Source: Methanobacterium_B sp963825335 (lineage in GTDB: Archaea > Methanobacteriota > Methanobacteria > Methanobacteriales > Methanobacteriaceae). From it: a stretch of 64,000 nucleotides of DNA. The notes under the pieces are model-generated. The model did no database searches and was not told the DNA's origin. It worked only from the letters and a program-made list of their open reading frames with translations. The translations under genes were made by a program, and so were the position numbers. Of this stretch, positions 36,992-45,223 are shown one piece after another. The stretch spans positions 1 to 64,000 of the forward strand of contig CAWGSP010000002.1 in the NCBI GenBank assembly GCA_963825335.1, in the 5' to 3' direction. How positions within the stretch are numbered: position 1 is the stretch's first letter; every line of letters starts with the position of its first letter.

Positions 36992-37375
36992 TTATTTGAT
37001 ATCATGAACGATTTGGATTGTGGATGTACTATCCAACCATAATCCTATCACTTCACAAGATGGGTTTGATTCTTTGATACGGTTTACTGCCATAATTATC
37101 TGGTTTTTGTGGATTTCACTCTTTACTGGATTGGCTAAACAGTCATAATGGCCCACTATGAATATGTGTTTCGTTGAATGCACATTTCTTGATATTCTTA
37201 TTTTTTCCAGAATATCTTCTATATTGTAGTTTTTATCTGCAAGTATTCCATCCATTCCAGGAGTAGTTATCATGTCAACATATTTTACTCCATAGTTCGT
37301 CATGACCCAATTGATTACGGGTAGTTGAACCCTTCCATCAATACAATTGAGACACGTTACAAATTCTTTTTCCAT
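36992..37375 (-). CDS. Short beta-carbonic-anhydrase-like protein
   Basis: 127 residues from the ATG at 37375, which has GGGGAG about 7 bases upstream. The beta-class zinc-site motifs are present: C-x-D-x-R as C11-I-D13-G-R15, and H-x2-C as H76-Y-D-C79. TTPGMDGIL replaces the usual RNAG stretch. Classical archaeal beta carbonic anhydrase (Cab) is about 170 residues, so this one is short. It lacks part of the C-terminal helical region. It could interconvert CO2 and bicarbonate, useful for a methanogen, or be a diverged zinc protein such as a carbon disulfide or carbonyl sulfide hydrolase relative. Unlinked to other known genes here. Confidence 0.7.
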   Translation of the reverse strand: MEKEFVTCLNCIDGRVQLPVINWVMTNYGVKYVDMITTPGMDGILADKNYNIEDILEKIRISRNVHSTKHIFIVGHYDCLANPVKSEIHKNQIIMAVNRIKESNPSCEVIGLWLDSTSTIQIVHDIK

Positions 37376-37795
37376 TTTTTTTCTCCCCATACGCTTTAAT
37401 TCTTTATATAATGGTTATTGTGACGAGTTGAATCTTAACTGGTTTTCGACTTCTGTTTAGTAATGCTATAGTTTTACTACCTTTGAACTTGGATGTGCTT
37501 CCATATATATGCATTTGAAATGGGTTGAACCGGTTTAAATCATAAATATTTTTATTGAACAAATTTTTCTAAACATGCAAAGAAAATAAATGAAATACAG
37601 TATTTTGATCCCTTAATTTTTTCTATTTTTTTATTTTTCAAAAATTAAAAATTAGAAATCATAGGCAGAAATTTGGATCTAAATCCTTTTTGAAAATTAG
37701 TATTTTTATATTCCAATTCAATGTTGAATGTACAATAGAATAAGCCTTCAAATCTTGTAATGTTCCGTTAAATTATCATCTAAATCATTAAAGGT
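37376..37795. other. AT-rich intergenic gap
   Basis: About 420 bp with no coding frame or repeat that I could support. It carries the promoter of the carbonic-anhydrase-like gene on the minus strand. Confidence 0.45.
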
Positions 37796-38131
37796 TTATA
37801 AATGTCCGTTATCACATAATTTAGCCGAAATATTCATTATGGTACATTTTGCATTCTTCAATCTCTCAATTTTATCGAAGGTATTCACATTGTCTGTGAT
37901 ATCCAATGTAGCATAGGTGATATTATGTTTAGCAGATTCGAGCATGGTTTTTTCATTTGAATCGTTCATGCTGTCTATTACAATATCTAATCTATCAATA
38001 ACTTTATTTAGCTCATAATTTACGTTTCCAAGATCTATGACTTCCTTGGTAGATTCGAACATGATATCAATCAAACTATCCAGTTTACCAATTAAAACAC
38101 TAAATTCTGTTATAATACTCTCATAATCCAT
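37796..38131 (-). CDS. Hypothetical helical protein, 111 residues
   Basis: An acidic, almost entirely helical protein with regularly spaced Ile/Leu (EFSVLIGKLDSLIDIMFES, VIDRLDIVIDSMN), like a helical bundle or long coiled coil. No membrane segment and no motif. Two Cys lie near the C-terminus (AKCTIMNISAKLCDNGHL). Unknown function, monocistronic on the minus strand. Confidence 0.6.
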   Translation of the reverse strand: MDYESIITEFSVLIGKLDSLIDIMFESTKEVIDLGNVNYELNKVIDRLDIVIDSMNDSNEKTMLESAKHNITYATLDITDNVNTFDKIERLKNAKCTIMNISAKLCDNGHL

Positions 38132-38290
38132 TTAATCACATTTTTATTTTTTTTAGACCCATTAATCCAGATCGATCATTTTCAATTTTTAGGTTTATGT
38201 ATTGTTACGTGTTAATTTTTTTTGTATTTTAAACAAAATAATAATTTTCATAGCCTTATCAATATAACTTCATCATGAACTTTAAAAAGC

Positions 38291-38803
38291 CTATTTTTTT
38301 GTTTTAATAAGTTTTTTGAAGGTGTTCTGTTTCTTCTTTCCTGCTGTTTCAATCTCACTTGTAACTTGGTCTATTATTTCCATCATGTTGTGGTATTTTA
38401 GCCGTGGTGATACCTCTGGTTTGACACGGAATCTCATATCACATTTCATCATGTCCTTAGTATACCAGAATCCTCTTCGTTTGTTGTATTTAGCATCTAA
38501 GGTTGAAACATAATGGTAGACAGGATCGAGTGTATCTTTAGAGTCAAATAAGCCCTCGAGTTCATGGTCTATGTTGCCAAGCACAGCCACAGCCAGATCT
38601 AGTTCCATTAAATTGATTGATTTACTGTTCTCCATATTTTTAGAGTTGATCTGATATAACCCGTCAACATACTCCTTAATATCACCGTGCCATATTTGGA
38701 AGTCTCTACTTTGAAAAATCAACAGATCATCGGTTTTCTGGAATAGCTGCGGTTTATATAACAGTATATTCTTTCTATCCACCCGACCGTAGCTGTACTT
38801 CAT
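38291..38803 (-). CDS. Hypothetical protein, related to its upstream neighbour
   Basis: 170 residues from the ATG at 38803, preceded by GGGGGAG. The segment PQLFQKTDDLLIFQSRDF--IKEYVDGLY (about residues 18-50) matches PEMFRQHDEVIVFTREEF--IKESIEYINKLY in the next upstream gene at the same spacing. The C-terminal part is longer, basic and helical (EIETAGKKKQNTFKKLIK). The family is unknown to me. The gene lies 26 bp downstream of its paralogue in the same orientation, and the pair is divergent from polB1. A DNA-related role is possible but unproven. Confidence 0.65.
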   Translation of the reverse strand: MKYSYGRVDRKNILLYKPQLFQKTDDLLIFQSRDFQIWHGDIKEYVDGLYQINSKNMENSKSINLMELDLAVAVLGNIDHELEGLFDSKDTLDPVYHYVSTLDAKYNKRRGFWYTKDMMKCDMRFRVKPEVSPRLKYHNMMEIIDQVTSEIETAGKKKQNTFKKLIKTKK

Positions 38804-38829
38804 AAACTCCCCCAACCATGAAATATGGT

Positions 38830-39204
38830 TTAAATATGCAGCTTTGATTGTACTGATACCTTGCGTTTAGATGCTGCATGCTTCCTTTCAACTCCACTTG
38901 CTTCACACAGATATGCATCCAGATAACACTGCAATGGTTTTTCCTGAAAAATTAAATCCATGTTCAAGTCTAAGATCTGTATTCGCTCTAATATTTTCGT
39001 CCAATACCCCAACAATTTCCACTCTTCACTCCTATCAAGGTGCATATACAACTTATTAATATACTCTATAGACTCTTTTATGGAACAGTACGTCCAATTA
39101 AATTCTTCCCTTGTAAAAACAATGACTTCATCATGCTGCCGAAACATTTCAGGATGGTCAAGCTCAACAAATCTTCCATGGGGTGCCCCTGTACCTACTA
39201 TCAT
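38830..39204 (-). CDS. Hypothetical protein, first of a tandem paralogue pair
   Basis: 124 residues from the ATG at 39204. The frame is open to 39279, but a minus-strand TATA box (TTTTATATA, about 39239-39249) lies inside that extension, so the shorter start is favoured; GGGGAGG is 12-16 bases upstream. The middle (HPEMFRQHDEVIVFTREEF, then IEYINKLYMHL) is related to the downstream neighbour. The C-terminus is basic (ERKHAASKRKVSVQSK). No known domain. It shares a 135-bp divergent promoter region with polB1. Confidence 0.65.
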   Translation of the reverse strand: MIVGTGAPHGRFVELDHPEMFRQHDEVIVFTREEFNWTYCSIKESIEYINKLYMHLDRSEEWKLLGYWTKILERIQILDLNMDLIFQEKPLQCYLDAYLCEASGVERKHAASKRKVSVQSKLHI

Positions 39205-39238
39205 AACATATTCAACTCCTCCCCTTAGGGTTAAAAAC

Positions 39239-39322
39239 TTATATAAAACAAGTATAAAGGACATTAAGGTAGAGAGCATATGAGAAGTAATAACCGTTAG
39301 AAAAACTATATACGCCGGTTAT
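39239..39322. promoter_or_regulatory. Divergent promoter region between the paralogue pair and polB1
   Basis: A minus-strand TATA box lies at 39239-39249 and a plus-strand TATA-like CTATATAC at 39306-39313. The plus-strand element is flanked by the inverted repeat ATAACCG (39290-39296) / CGGTTAT (39316-39322). The polB1 ATG at 39340 is about 30 bp after its TATA, so the message may be leaderless or nearly so. Confidence 0.5.
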
Positions 39323-39339
39323 AATAAAATTAAAGCCAT

Positions 39340-41097
39340 ATGGAGACTAAAAAATTCGTGCTATTAGACATTGATTACATCACCCGGAAGGGTGAAGCGG
39401 TCATAAGATTATTTGGAAAACTCACAGACAATGAAGAAAGAGTTGTAATAGCAATGGACAACAGCTTCAAACCATATATGTATGTGGTTCCCCACGATGT
39501 TGACCTGTGTATTGATGAATTAAGTAAATTTAATCTTCTCAATATAGAAAAAACTTGCAAAAATGATGTTGGAGTATCAAAAAAGCTCTTAAAAATAACC
39601 TTAAAACATCCCAATGATATACCTAAATTAAAGGAGAAAATATTGGATCTTGAATCTGTAAAACAAATAAGAGAACATGATATTCCATTTTATCGTAGAT
39701 ACCTCATAGACAACGGATTATTTCCCATGAACATGGTTGAAGTGCAGGGGAAAATAATGAATTCTAGATCATCGGGAAAATTGCCTTGTATCTTCAAAAT
39801 AGAGAAACAACCCCAACTTTTGGACTCTGATCTGCCTGAACTCAGTATATTGAGTTTTGATATAGAAACCTGCAATCCCGGCGGTGTGCCTGAACATGAA
39901 GACCCCATCAACATGATCAGTTTCTCAAGCAACCATGGTCTGAGAAAAGTAGTTTCCACCAAAGATCCTTCGTTAGACTTTGTTGAATTTGTACCCGATG
40001 AAAAGGATTTAATCCAAAAATTTGTTGAGACCATTAGAGCTGAAAACCCCGATATTATCCTGGGCTATAATTCAGAAGGCTTCGACTTCCCTTATATAAA
40101 AGCACGGGCAGAGAAAGTAGGTGTGCCACTCAAACTAGGGGTAGATGGATCTACCCTTAAATTCACGAGAAAGGGTCGTAAAAATGCTGCTATGATAAAA
40201 GGCCGTATCCATATAGACCTTTACTCAGTTGTGCGTCGTAATATTCAACTAGACCGCCACACACTGGAACGAGTTTACAGGGAGCTGTTTGGAGAAGACA
40301 AAATCGACATCCCTGTAGACGATATCTACACATGCTGGAAAGACAACGGTGAAAAACTGGAAAAGCTCTTCAAATATTCACTTGAAGATGCAGCAGCCAT
40401 TAACAAAATTGGGGAAAAATTGTTGCCGTTGAGCATCGAGTTAACAAGAATCATAGGCCAACCATTATTTGACGTGGTCCGCATGGGGTCGGGAAAACAA
40501 GTGGAATCGTATTTAATAAGAAAAGCCTTTGAATATGGAGATCTGTCGCCTAATAAGTTTGGAAGATATTTAAGAGATGTTGTGGGAGGACATGTCGAAG
40601 AACCCACAAAGGGTTTGCACACAGACATACATTACTTCGACTTCAGAAGCCTTTATCCGAGCATAATAATCTCTAAAAATATTTCACCAGACACACACGT
40701 AACAGAGGATGGTGAAGAATGCCATATCACGCCAGAATTTGGGTATAAGTTCAGGAAAACTCCGGTGGGTTTTATACCATCGGTTATCAGTGAAATTTTA
40801 GAGAACAGGATAATGATCAAATCTAAAATGGAAGAATCAACAGATATACGAGAACGTCAGATGTTAAACTATCAACAAGAAGCATTAAAAAGACTTGCAA
40901 GCACAGTATATGGACTTTTTAATCATAGCACATTCAGATGGTACAGCATTGAGTGCTCAGAAGCCATAACAGCATGGGGGAGAGACTTTCTCAAAAAAAC
41001 AATGAAAAAGGCCGAATTGTACGGTTTCAAACCAATATATGCCGATACTGATGGATTCTATGCTGTTTATACAGGACCAGAAATAAAAAAAAGTTGA
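39340..41097 (+). CDS. polB1: DNA polymerase B, large part (split PolB1)
   Basis: 585 residues. The 3'-5' exonuclease motifs are intact: Exo I SFDIETC (about residue 173), Exo II NSEGFDFPYI (about 246), Exo III YSLEDAAA (about 347). Polymerase motif A DFRSLYPSII starts at D434, motif B QQEALKRLASTVYGLF lies near 511-526, and motif C is YADTDG near 567-572. The chain ends 13 residues later (YAVYTGPEIKKS), so the thumb is missing. In Methanothermobacter, PolB is naturally made from two genes, PolB1 of about 586 residues and PolB2 of about 223; this gene matches PolB1. The second part is not in the window. Role: replication or repair synthesis with proofreading. Confidence 0.95.
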   Translation: METKKFVLLDIDYITRKGEAVIRLFGKLTDNEERVVIAMDNSFKPYMYVVPHDVDLCIDELSKFNLLNIEKTCKNDVGVSKKLLKITLKHPNDIPKLKEKILDLESVKQIREHDIPFYRRYLIDNGLFPMNMVEVQGKIMNSRSSGKLPCIFKIEKQPQLLDSDLPELSILSFDIETCNPGGVPEHEDPINMISFSSNHGLRKVVSTKDPSLDFVEFVPDEKDLIQKFVETIRAENPDIILGYNSEGFDFPYIKARAEKVGVPLKLGVDGSTLKFTRKGRKNAAMIKGRIHIDLYSVVRRNIQLDRHTLERVYRELFGEDKIDIPVDDIYTCWKDNGEKLEKLFKYSLEDAAAINKIGEKLLPLSIELTRIIGQPLFDVVRMGSGKQVESYLIRKAFEYGDLSPNKFGRYLRDVVGGHVEEPTKGLHTDIHYFDFRSLYPSIIISKNISPDTHVTEDGEECHITPEFGYKFRKTPVGFIPSVISEILENRIMIKSKMEESTDIRERQMLNYQQEALKRLASTVYGLFNHSTFRWYSIECSEAITAWGRDFLKKTMKKAELYGFKPIYADTDGFYAVYTGPEIKKS

Positions 41098-41182
41098 GAA
41101 TGAATTCCAGACCATGGATATGACTTAGGATGGTCTTTGGATTTGTTTTGGAATTTATTTTCGATAAATTTTTATATGTGTG

Positions 41183-41209
41183 TACGATATAATCGTAGTA
41201 CGATATAAT
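41183..41209 (+). promoter_or_regulatory. MarR operator overlapping its promoter
   Basis: The 15-bp palindrome TACGAT-ATA-ATCGTA is at 41183-41197. The 12-mer GTACGATATAAT is repeated directly at 41182-41193 and 41198-41209. A TATA-like TTTATAT lies just upstream (about 41171-41177). The position over the transcription start indicates repression, most simply by the MarR protein encoded 30 bp downstream. Confidence 0.7.
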
Positions 41210-41231
41210 AATATTTAGGAAGGTCTTGAGC

Positions 41232-41687
41232 ATGGCGGATAGCGTTGAAATATGGAAGTACTGGGAACTGATAAACAAGCAAATAAGATTAAAACATCGT
41301 GAAACTGCCCAGAAGTATGGTTTCACATTTGAACAGTTTCATCTTCTAATTGAGCTTGATCAACATTCAGCATTAACAGTGTCCACATGTACACTACCAC
41401 CTACAGTCGGAGAGATAGCCGAAGATATTGGTAATGCACCCCATACATTATCTGAGAGGATAAAAAGACTTGAAAAGAAGGGACTCGTTAAAAAAATTAA
41501 AGATGAGAAGGATCTCCGAGTTACTCGTGTTATACTTACCAATAAAGGTCAAACAGCCATTGACCGTATAAAAAATGAATCATCTAATATTTTTATATAC
41601 AACGCACTTGAACAGATGGATGAAAAATTATCAGATAATCTTTTAACCGGTTTAAAAGAGTTGAATAGGAATTTATCCGCCAAATAG
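41232..41687 (+). CDS. MarR-family transcription regulator
   Basis: 151 residues from the ATG at 41232 (TTG at 41226 possible). The winged helix-turn-helix is clear: TVGEIAEDIGNAPHTLSERIKRLEKKGLVKKIKDEKDLRVTRVILT, where the wing carries the D-x-R motif typical of MarR. Dimerisation helices flank it on both sides. Two Cys-free strands and a CTLPP insert precede the HTH; the single Cys (STCTLPP) could be redox-sensing. The MFS exporter gene starts 75 bp downstream on the same strand. Likely function: ligand- or redox-responsive repressor of its own operon through the palindrome upstream. Confidence 0.93.
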   Translation: MADSVEIWKYWELINKQIRLKHRETAQKYGFTFEQFHLLIELDQHSALTVSTCTLPPTVGEIAEDIGNAPHTLSERIKRLEKKGLVKKIKDEKDLRVTRVILTNKGQTAIDRIKNESSNIFIYNALEQMDEKLSDNLLTGLKELNRNLSAK

Positions 41688-41762
41688 ACATTCGATTATA
41701 AATACATTGAACTTATAATGTTCTGTTTACATTTTATTATAAGATTATATGAGGAATTATTT

Positions 41763-43154
41763 GTGACAACTGAAAAAACTTGTGAGCCCGAGAATGATAT
41801 TAATGTTAATAATCGTGTAATAGCATTGCTGGTTGCGACTTTAGCATCCTTTTTAACCCCATTTATGGCTTCGGCTATAAACATTGCCATTCCCTCTGTT
41901 GGTTCTCAATTTCATGCCGATGTCATCTTATTAAGCTGGATCCCAACAGCCTACCTATTAGCAGCAGCAGTTTTTGCAGTACCATTCGGTAGAATAGCAG
42001 ATATTTACGGTATGAAAAAAATTTTCACCTACGGTGTGATCATATTCACCATTGCATCGATCTTGTGTGCACTGTCACCTTCGGTTATGTCACTGATAAT
42101 ATTCCGGGTGTTACAGGGAATAGGTTCTGCAATGATATTTGTAACGGGCCTTGCAATTATAACATCGGTCTATCCACCAGAAGAAAGGGGTAAAGCCATA
42201 GGCATAAATATAGCAAGTGTTTATATCGGCCTTTCGATGGGGCCTGTTTTAGGTGGTTTATTAACCCAGTACTTCGGATGGAGAAGTATTTTCATCGCAG
42301 TTATACCCATAGGATTACTCGTACTGGCCCTCACAGTGTTTAAGTTGAAAGGAGAATGGAAAGAATGTTCGGGTGAGAAATTTGACTTTAAAGGGTCCAT
42401 TATTTACAGTGTTGCACTTGTAATTTTGATCTATGGATTTTCAATACTTCCAAGTGAAAACGGTATAATCCTGCTCATCTTAGGCGTTATAGGCATTTTA
42501 TTATTTGCATTATTTGAATTGAAGCTTAAAAACCCTGTCTTTGAAGTTAGATTGTTTAAAAATATAACCTTTGGATTTTCGAGTTTAGCAGCACTTATAA
42601 ATTACAGCTCAACATTTGCCGTGGTCTTCCTCTTAAGTCTTTATCTACAGTATATTAAGGGTCTGGATCCGCAGTTTGCTGGACTTATTCTTGTTGCACA
42701 ACCCGCAGTGATGGCATTCACATCCCCTGTTGCAGGAAGGCTATCCGACAAATTCTCACCGGGTTTAATAGCATCAGTTGGAATGACAATAACAACTGTC
42801 AGCCTCTTCTTTTTGATATTCCTGACTAAAACCACCAGCTTGATGTACATCATAGTAGTTTTACTGGTACTCGGATTGGGATTGGGACTATTTTCATCAC
42901 CCAACACCAATGCAATCATGGGCTCTGTTGAAAAAAGGTTTTATGGTATAGCATCGGCAACTGTGGGTACGATGCGTCTCATAGGACAGATGTTGAGTAT
43001 GGGTATTTCCTTACTGGTATTTTCATTGTACATTGGAAATGTTGAGATCATGCCGAGCAATTACTCAGCACTCTTAACAAGTATCCAAACAGTGTTCATA
43101 CTCTGCACAGTCCTATGTTTTATTGGTATATTTGCTTCGCTCGCCAGGAGATAA
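41763..43154 (+). CDS. MFS exporter, DHA2-type, MarR-linked
   Basis: 463 residues from a GTG at 41763, preceded by GAGGA at about 7 bases; the frame is open to 41718 without a ribosome site. Motif A (FGRIADIYGMKKIFTYG) after helix 2 and the antiporter motif (IGLSMGPVLGGLLTQYFGWRSIF) in helix 5 are well conserved. Motif A is repeated in the second half as GRLSDKFSPGL. About 14 helices are predicted from hydrophobicity. Cotranscription with a MarR gene is the classical arrangement of drug-inducible efflux. Substrate unknown. Confidence 0.92.
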   Translation: MTTEKTCEPENDINVNNRVIALLVATLASFLTPFMASAINIAIPSVGSQFHADVILLSWIPTAYLLAAAVFAVPFGRIADIYGMKKIFTYGVIIFTIASILCALSPSVMSLIIFRVLQGIGSAMIFVTGLAIITSVYPPEERGKAIGINIASVYIGLSMGPVLGGLLTQYFGWRSIFIAVIPIGLLVLALTVFKLKGEWKECSGEKFDFKGSIIYSVALVILIYGFSILPSENGIILLILGVIGILLFALFELKLKNPVFEVRLFKNITFGFSSLAALINYSSTFAVVFLLSLYLQYIKGLDPQFAGLILVAQPAVMAFTSPVAGRLSDKFSPGLIASVGMTITTVSLFFLIFLTKTTSLMYIIVVLLVLGLGLGLFSSPNTNAIMGSVEKRFYGIASATVGTMRLIGQMLSMGISLLVFSLYIGNVEIMPSNYSALLTSIQTVFILCTVLCFIGIFASLARR

Positions 43155-43469
43155 CCGATAAAAAAGGGATGTCAACTTCTCCCCCAATATTTTAAAGGGT
43201 GATAAATAAATTGGAAGGATGAAACAATATCCCGATATAATGATTCATTGTCTGTTTATATGATAATATCTGTGTTTATATTGGAATATTTTGAGAATAG
43301 AATACTATGAAAACGGCTACAATAGGATAAATTTATTACACCGATGTCTAATGCGGTTAATTGTAGTCCGATTAAGTTAGATAGTTAATTTTAATTAAAA
43401 AAAAGTATTTGAAAATAACATAATATTCATCTATTCAGCTTCTTTCGTGCAATCAATGTGGTTCATATT
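43155..43469. other. AT-rich intergenic gap
   Basis: Convergent region between the exporter and the frameshifted surface-protein gene. No supported coding frame. Confidence 0.4.
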
Positions 43470-43770
43470 TTAGTCCCCACCATCACCACCGTCTCCACCA
43501 TCACCACCACTATCTTCATCTCCGTCATCACCTTCATCATCATCGGAACTACTAGAAGAGCTTTTACCATTCACAGAACTTGAGCTACTAGCAGAGTTGG
43601 GGGACTTGTTGATTGGATATGGAATGAACCACCAATAACCAATACCCCGTAGAATTATTGGAATTGATTTTAGTATCATTTGTCACATTAACCCCGTTTG
43701 GATGGAAAACACCACCGAACACTGCTATGACCAGTAAAATTGAAATTATTGAAACTAGAAACTTATTCAT
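43470..43770 (-). pseudogene. Frameshifted secreted Ser/Asp/Gly-rich protein
   Basis: The start ATG at 43770 has GGGGTGG five bases upstream. The first frame gives a signal peptide or anchor (NKFLVSIISILLVIAVFGGVF) and an Asn-rich linker (TNDTKINSNNSTGYW). The second frame continues with WFIPYPINKSPNSASSSSS, a Ser-rich stretch, and an Asp/Gly repeat tail (GGDGGDGGDGGD) to the stop at 43470. The two frames join exactly if one unit of a perfect 7-bp tandem duplication (ACCAATA at 43631-43637 and 43638-43644) is removed. So this is one surface or secreted gene inactivated, or reversibly switched off, by a short duplication. Confidence 0.7.
43631..43644. repeat. 7-bp tandem duplication causing the frameshift
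   Basis: ACCAATA twice in a row (TATTGGT on the coding strand). Removing one copy restores the reading frame of the secreted protein gene. Confidence 0.8.
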
Positions 43771-44346
43771 TTGATCCACCCCAGCTTAGACTAACCACTT
43801 TTATTACATTTACTTTTGACATAATGATCCAACATCCATAATCTATGGTCAGCCTTTCTTAAATGATCGGATTCTGTTAGTAATATCTAAGAAGCATTCC
43901 TCTTAAATTTATTTAAAGAAGCATAGCTAATTATGAAACACCTTATAATCTAGTTTCCTTATTAAACACACAATATTAGGAGTCGTGTTTAAGTTACTTT
44001 TAGCATGTACAAAGAAAACCTCAATTACTTTAAATAGCTTTTCGTGTTAAATATTTATTTTTTTAAGAATTGAGATCGGTTAGGTTATTCAAACAATCGT
44101 TCATAACCCCCTTATTTAACAGACCATACTGTACGAAACAGCGATCATTGTAGTTTAATACTGAAATAATGAAACAAATAATAAAGATGTAAGAAAAATA
44201 CCATCTATACATGAACCAGAATATGAAAAACTCGAATGCATAAATCTAGATATTATCCTGATATGAAAAAAATATTTTTAGATCAATTTGAATATATCTG
44301 AGGGTGAAATTAAATAAATCAATTATTGTTTTCCAGGTGAGATAAA
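43771..44346. other. AT-rich intergenic gap between divergent genes
   Basis: About 570 bp; no supported coding frame. The right edge holds CAGGTGAG as a ribosome site for the reductase gene. Confidence 0.4.
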
Positions 44347-45000
44347 ATGAAAGTATTGGCAATTAATGGAAGTCCAAGGAAAAAATGGAACACATCAAAG
44401 CTGCTTGAAAAGGCACTTGAAGGCGCCAGATCACAGGGTGCAGAAACAGAACTAATACACCTCTATGACCTTACATATCAAGGCTGTAACAGTTGTTTCT
44501 CGTGTAAATTAAAGGGCGGGAAAAGTTATGGTACTTGTTCTGTTAAAGACGACCTGACTCCTCTTTTTAAAAAAATTGAAAACATAAATGCCATTATATT
44601 AGGATCACCAATATATCTCGGAACAGCCACCGGAGAAATGAGATCCTTCATGGAGAGGTTGATATTTCCTTATTTAGTTTATGATACCGAACGATCGACC
44701 CTATTCCCAAAAAGATTACCAGTGGGCTTCATATATACAATGAATGTCCCTGAGAAATATATTCAGCCAATAGGTTACACAAATTATTTCAAAATCACGG
44801 AAAGCCTTGTTGAACGGGTGCTGGGAGAATCAGAGTCTCTTTATGTAACAGACACATACCAGTTTAATGATTACTCGAAATATGTTGCAACATGTTTCAA
44901 TTCCGAGGAAAAACTGAAAAGACACAACGAAATATTTCCATTAGACTGTGAAAAGGCCTTTGAAATGGGAGTGAATTTAACAAAAAATAAAGAAATTTAA
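44347..45000 (+). CDS. Iron-sulfur-flavoprotein-like NAD(P)H:FMN reductase
   Basis: 217 residues. The FMN-phosphate loop INGSPRKKWNTSKLL is at residues 6-20, the Cys cluster is C47-x2-C50-x2-C53-x10-C64, and the second FMN loop GSPIYLGTATGEMRSFMERL follows. The first three Cys fall at the same positions as in the archaeal iron-sulfur flavoprotein, but the last spacing is wider. The protein is very close to the one at 20.9 kb and to the relic at 26.4 kb, with the same ending FPLDCEKAFEMG. Likely a dimeric flavoprotein in oxidant defence or electron transfer. Monocistronic. Confidence 0.9.
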   Translation: MKVLAINGSPRKKWNTSKLLEKALEGARSQGAETELIHLYDLTYQGCNSCFSCKLKGGKSYGTCSVKDDLTPLFKKIENINAIILGSPIYLGTATGEMRSFMERLIFPYLVYDTERSTLFPKRLPVGFIYTMNVPEKYIQPIGYTNYFKITESLVERVLGESESLYVTDTYQFNDYSKYVATCFNSEEKLKRHNEIFPLDCEKAFEMGVNLTKNKEI

Positions 45001-45223
45001 CCACCAATTAATCTTATTAATTTCGACCAACTTAATTTCTAAATTTTTTTATATCCAAATAATTTTGAATGTTTTTTTATGTCGAGTGGTATAATATGAT
45101 AAAACGTTATAAAAATCATTGTTTATCATATAAAAGGATTTCCATTTCGATTTTAATACTAAAACATATATGAATAATTAATACCAGTAAATATTGATTA
45201 TTGCAAATTAATGGGGGGTTAAA

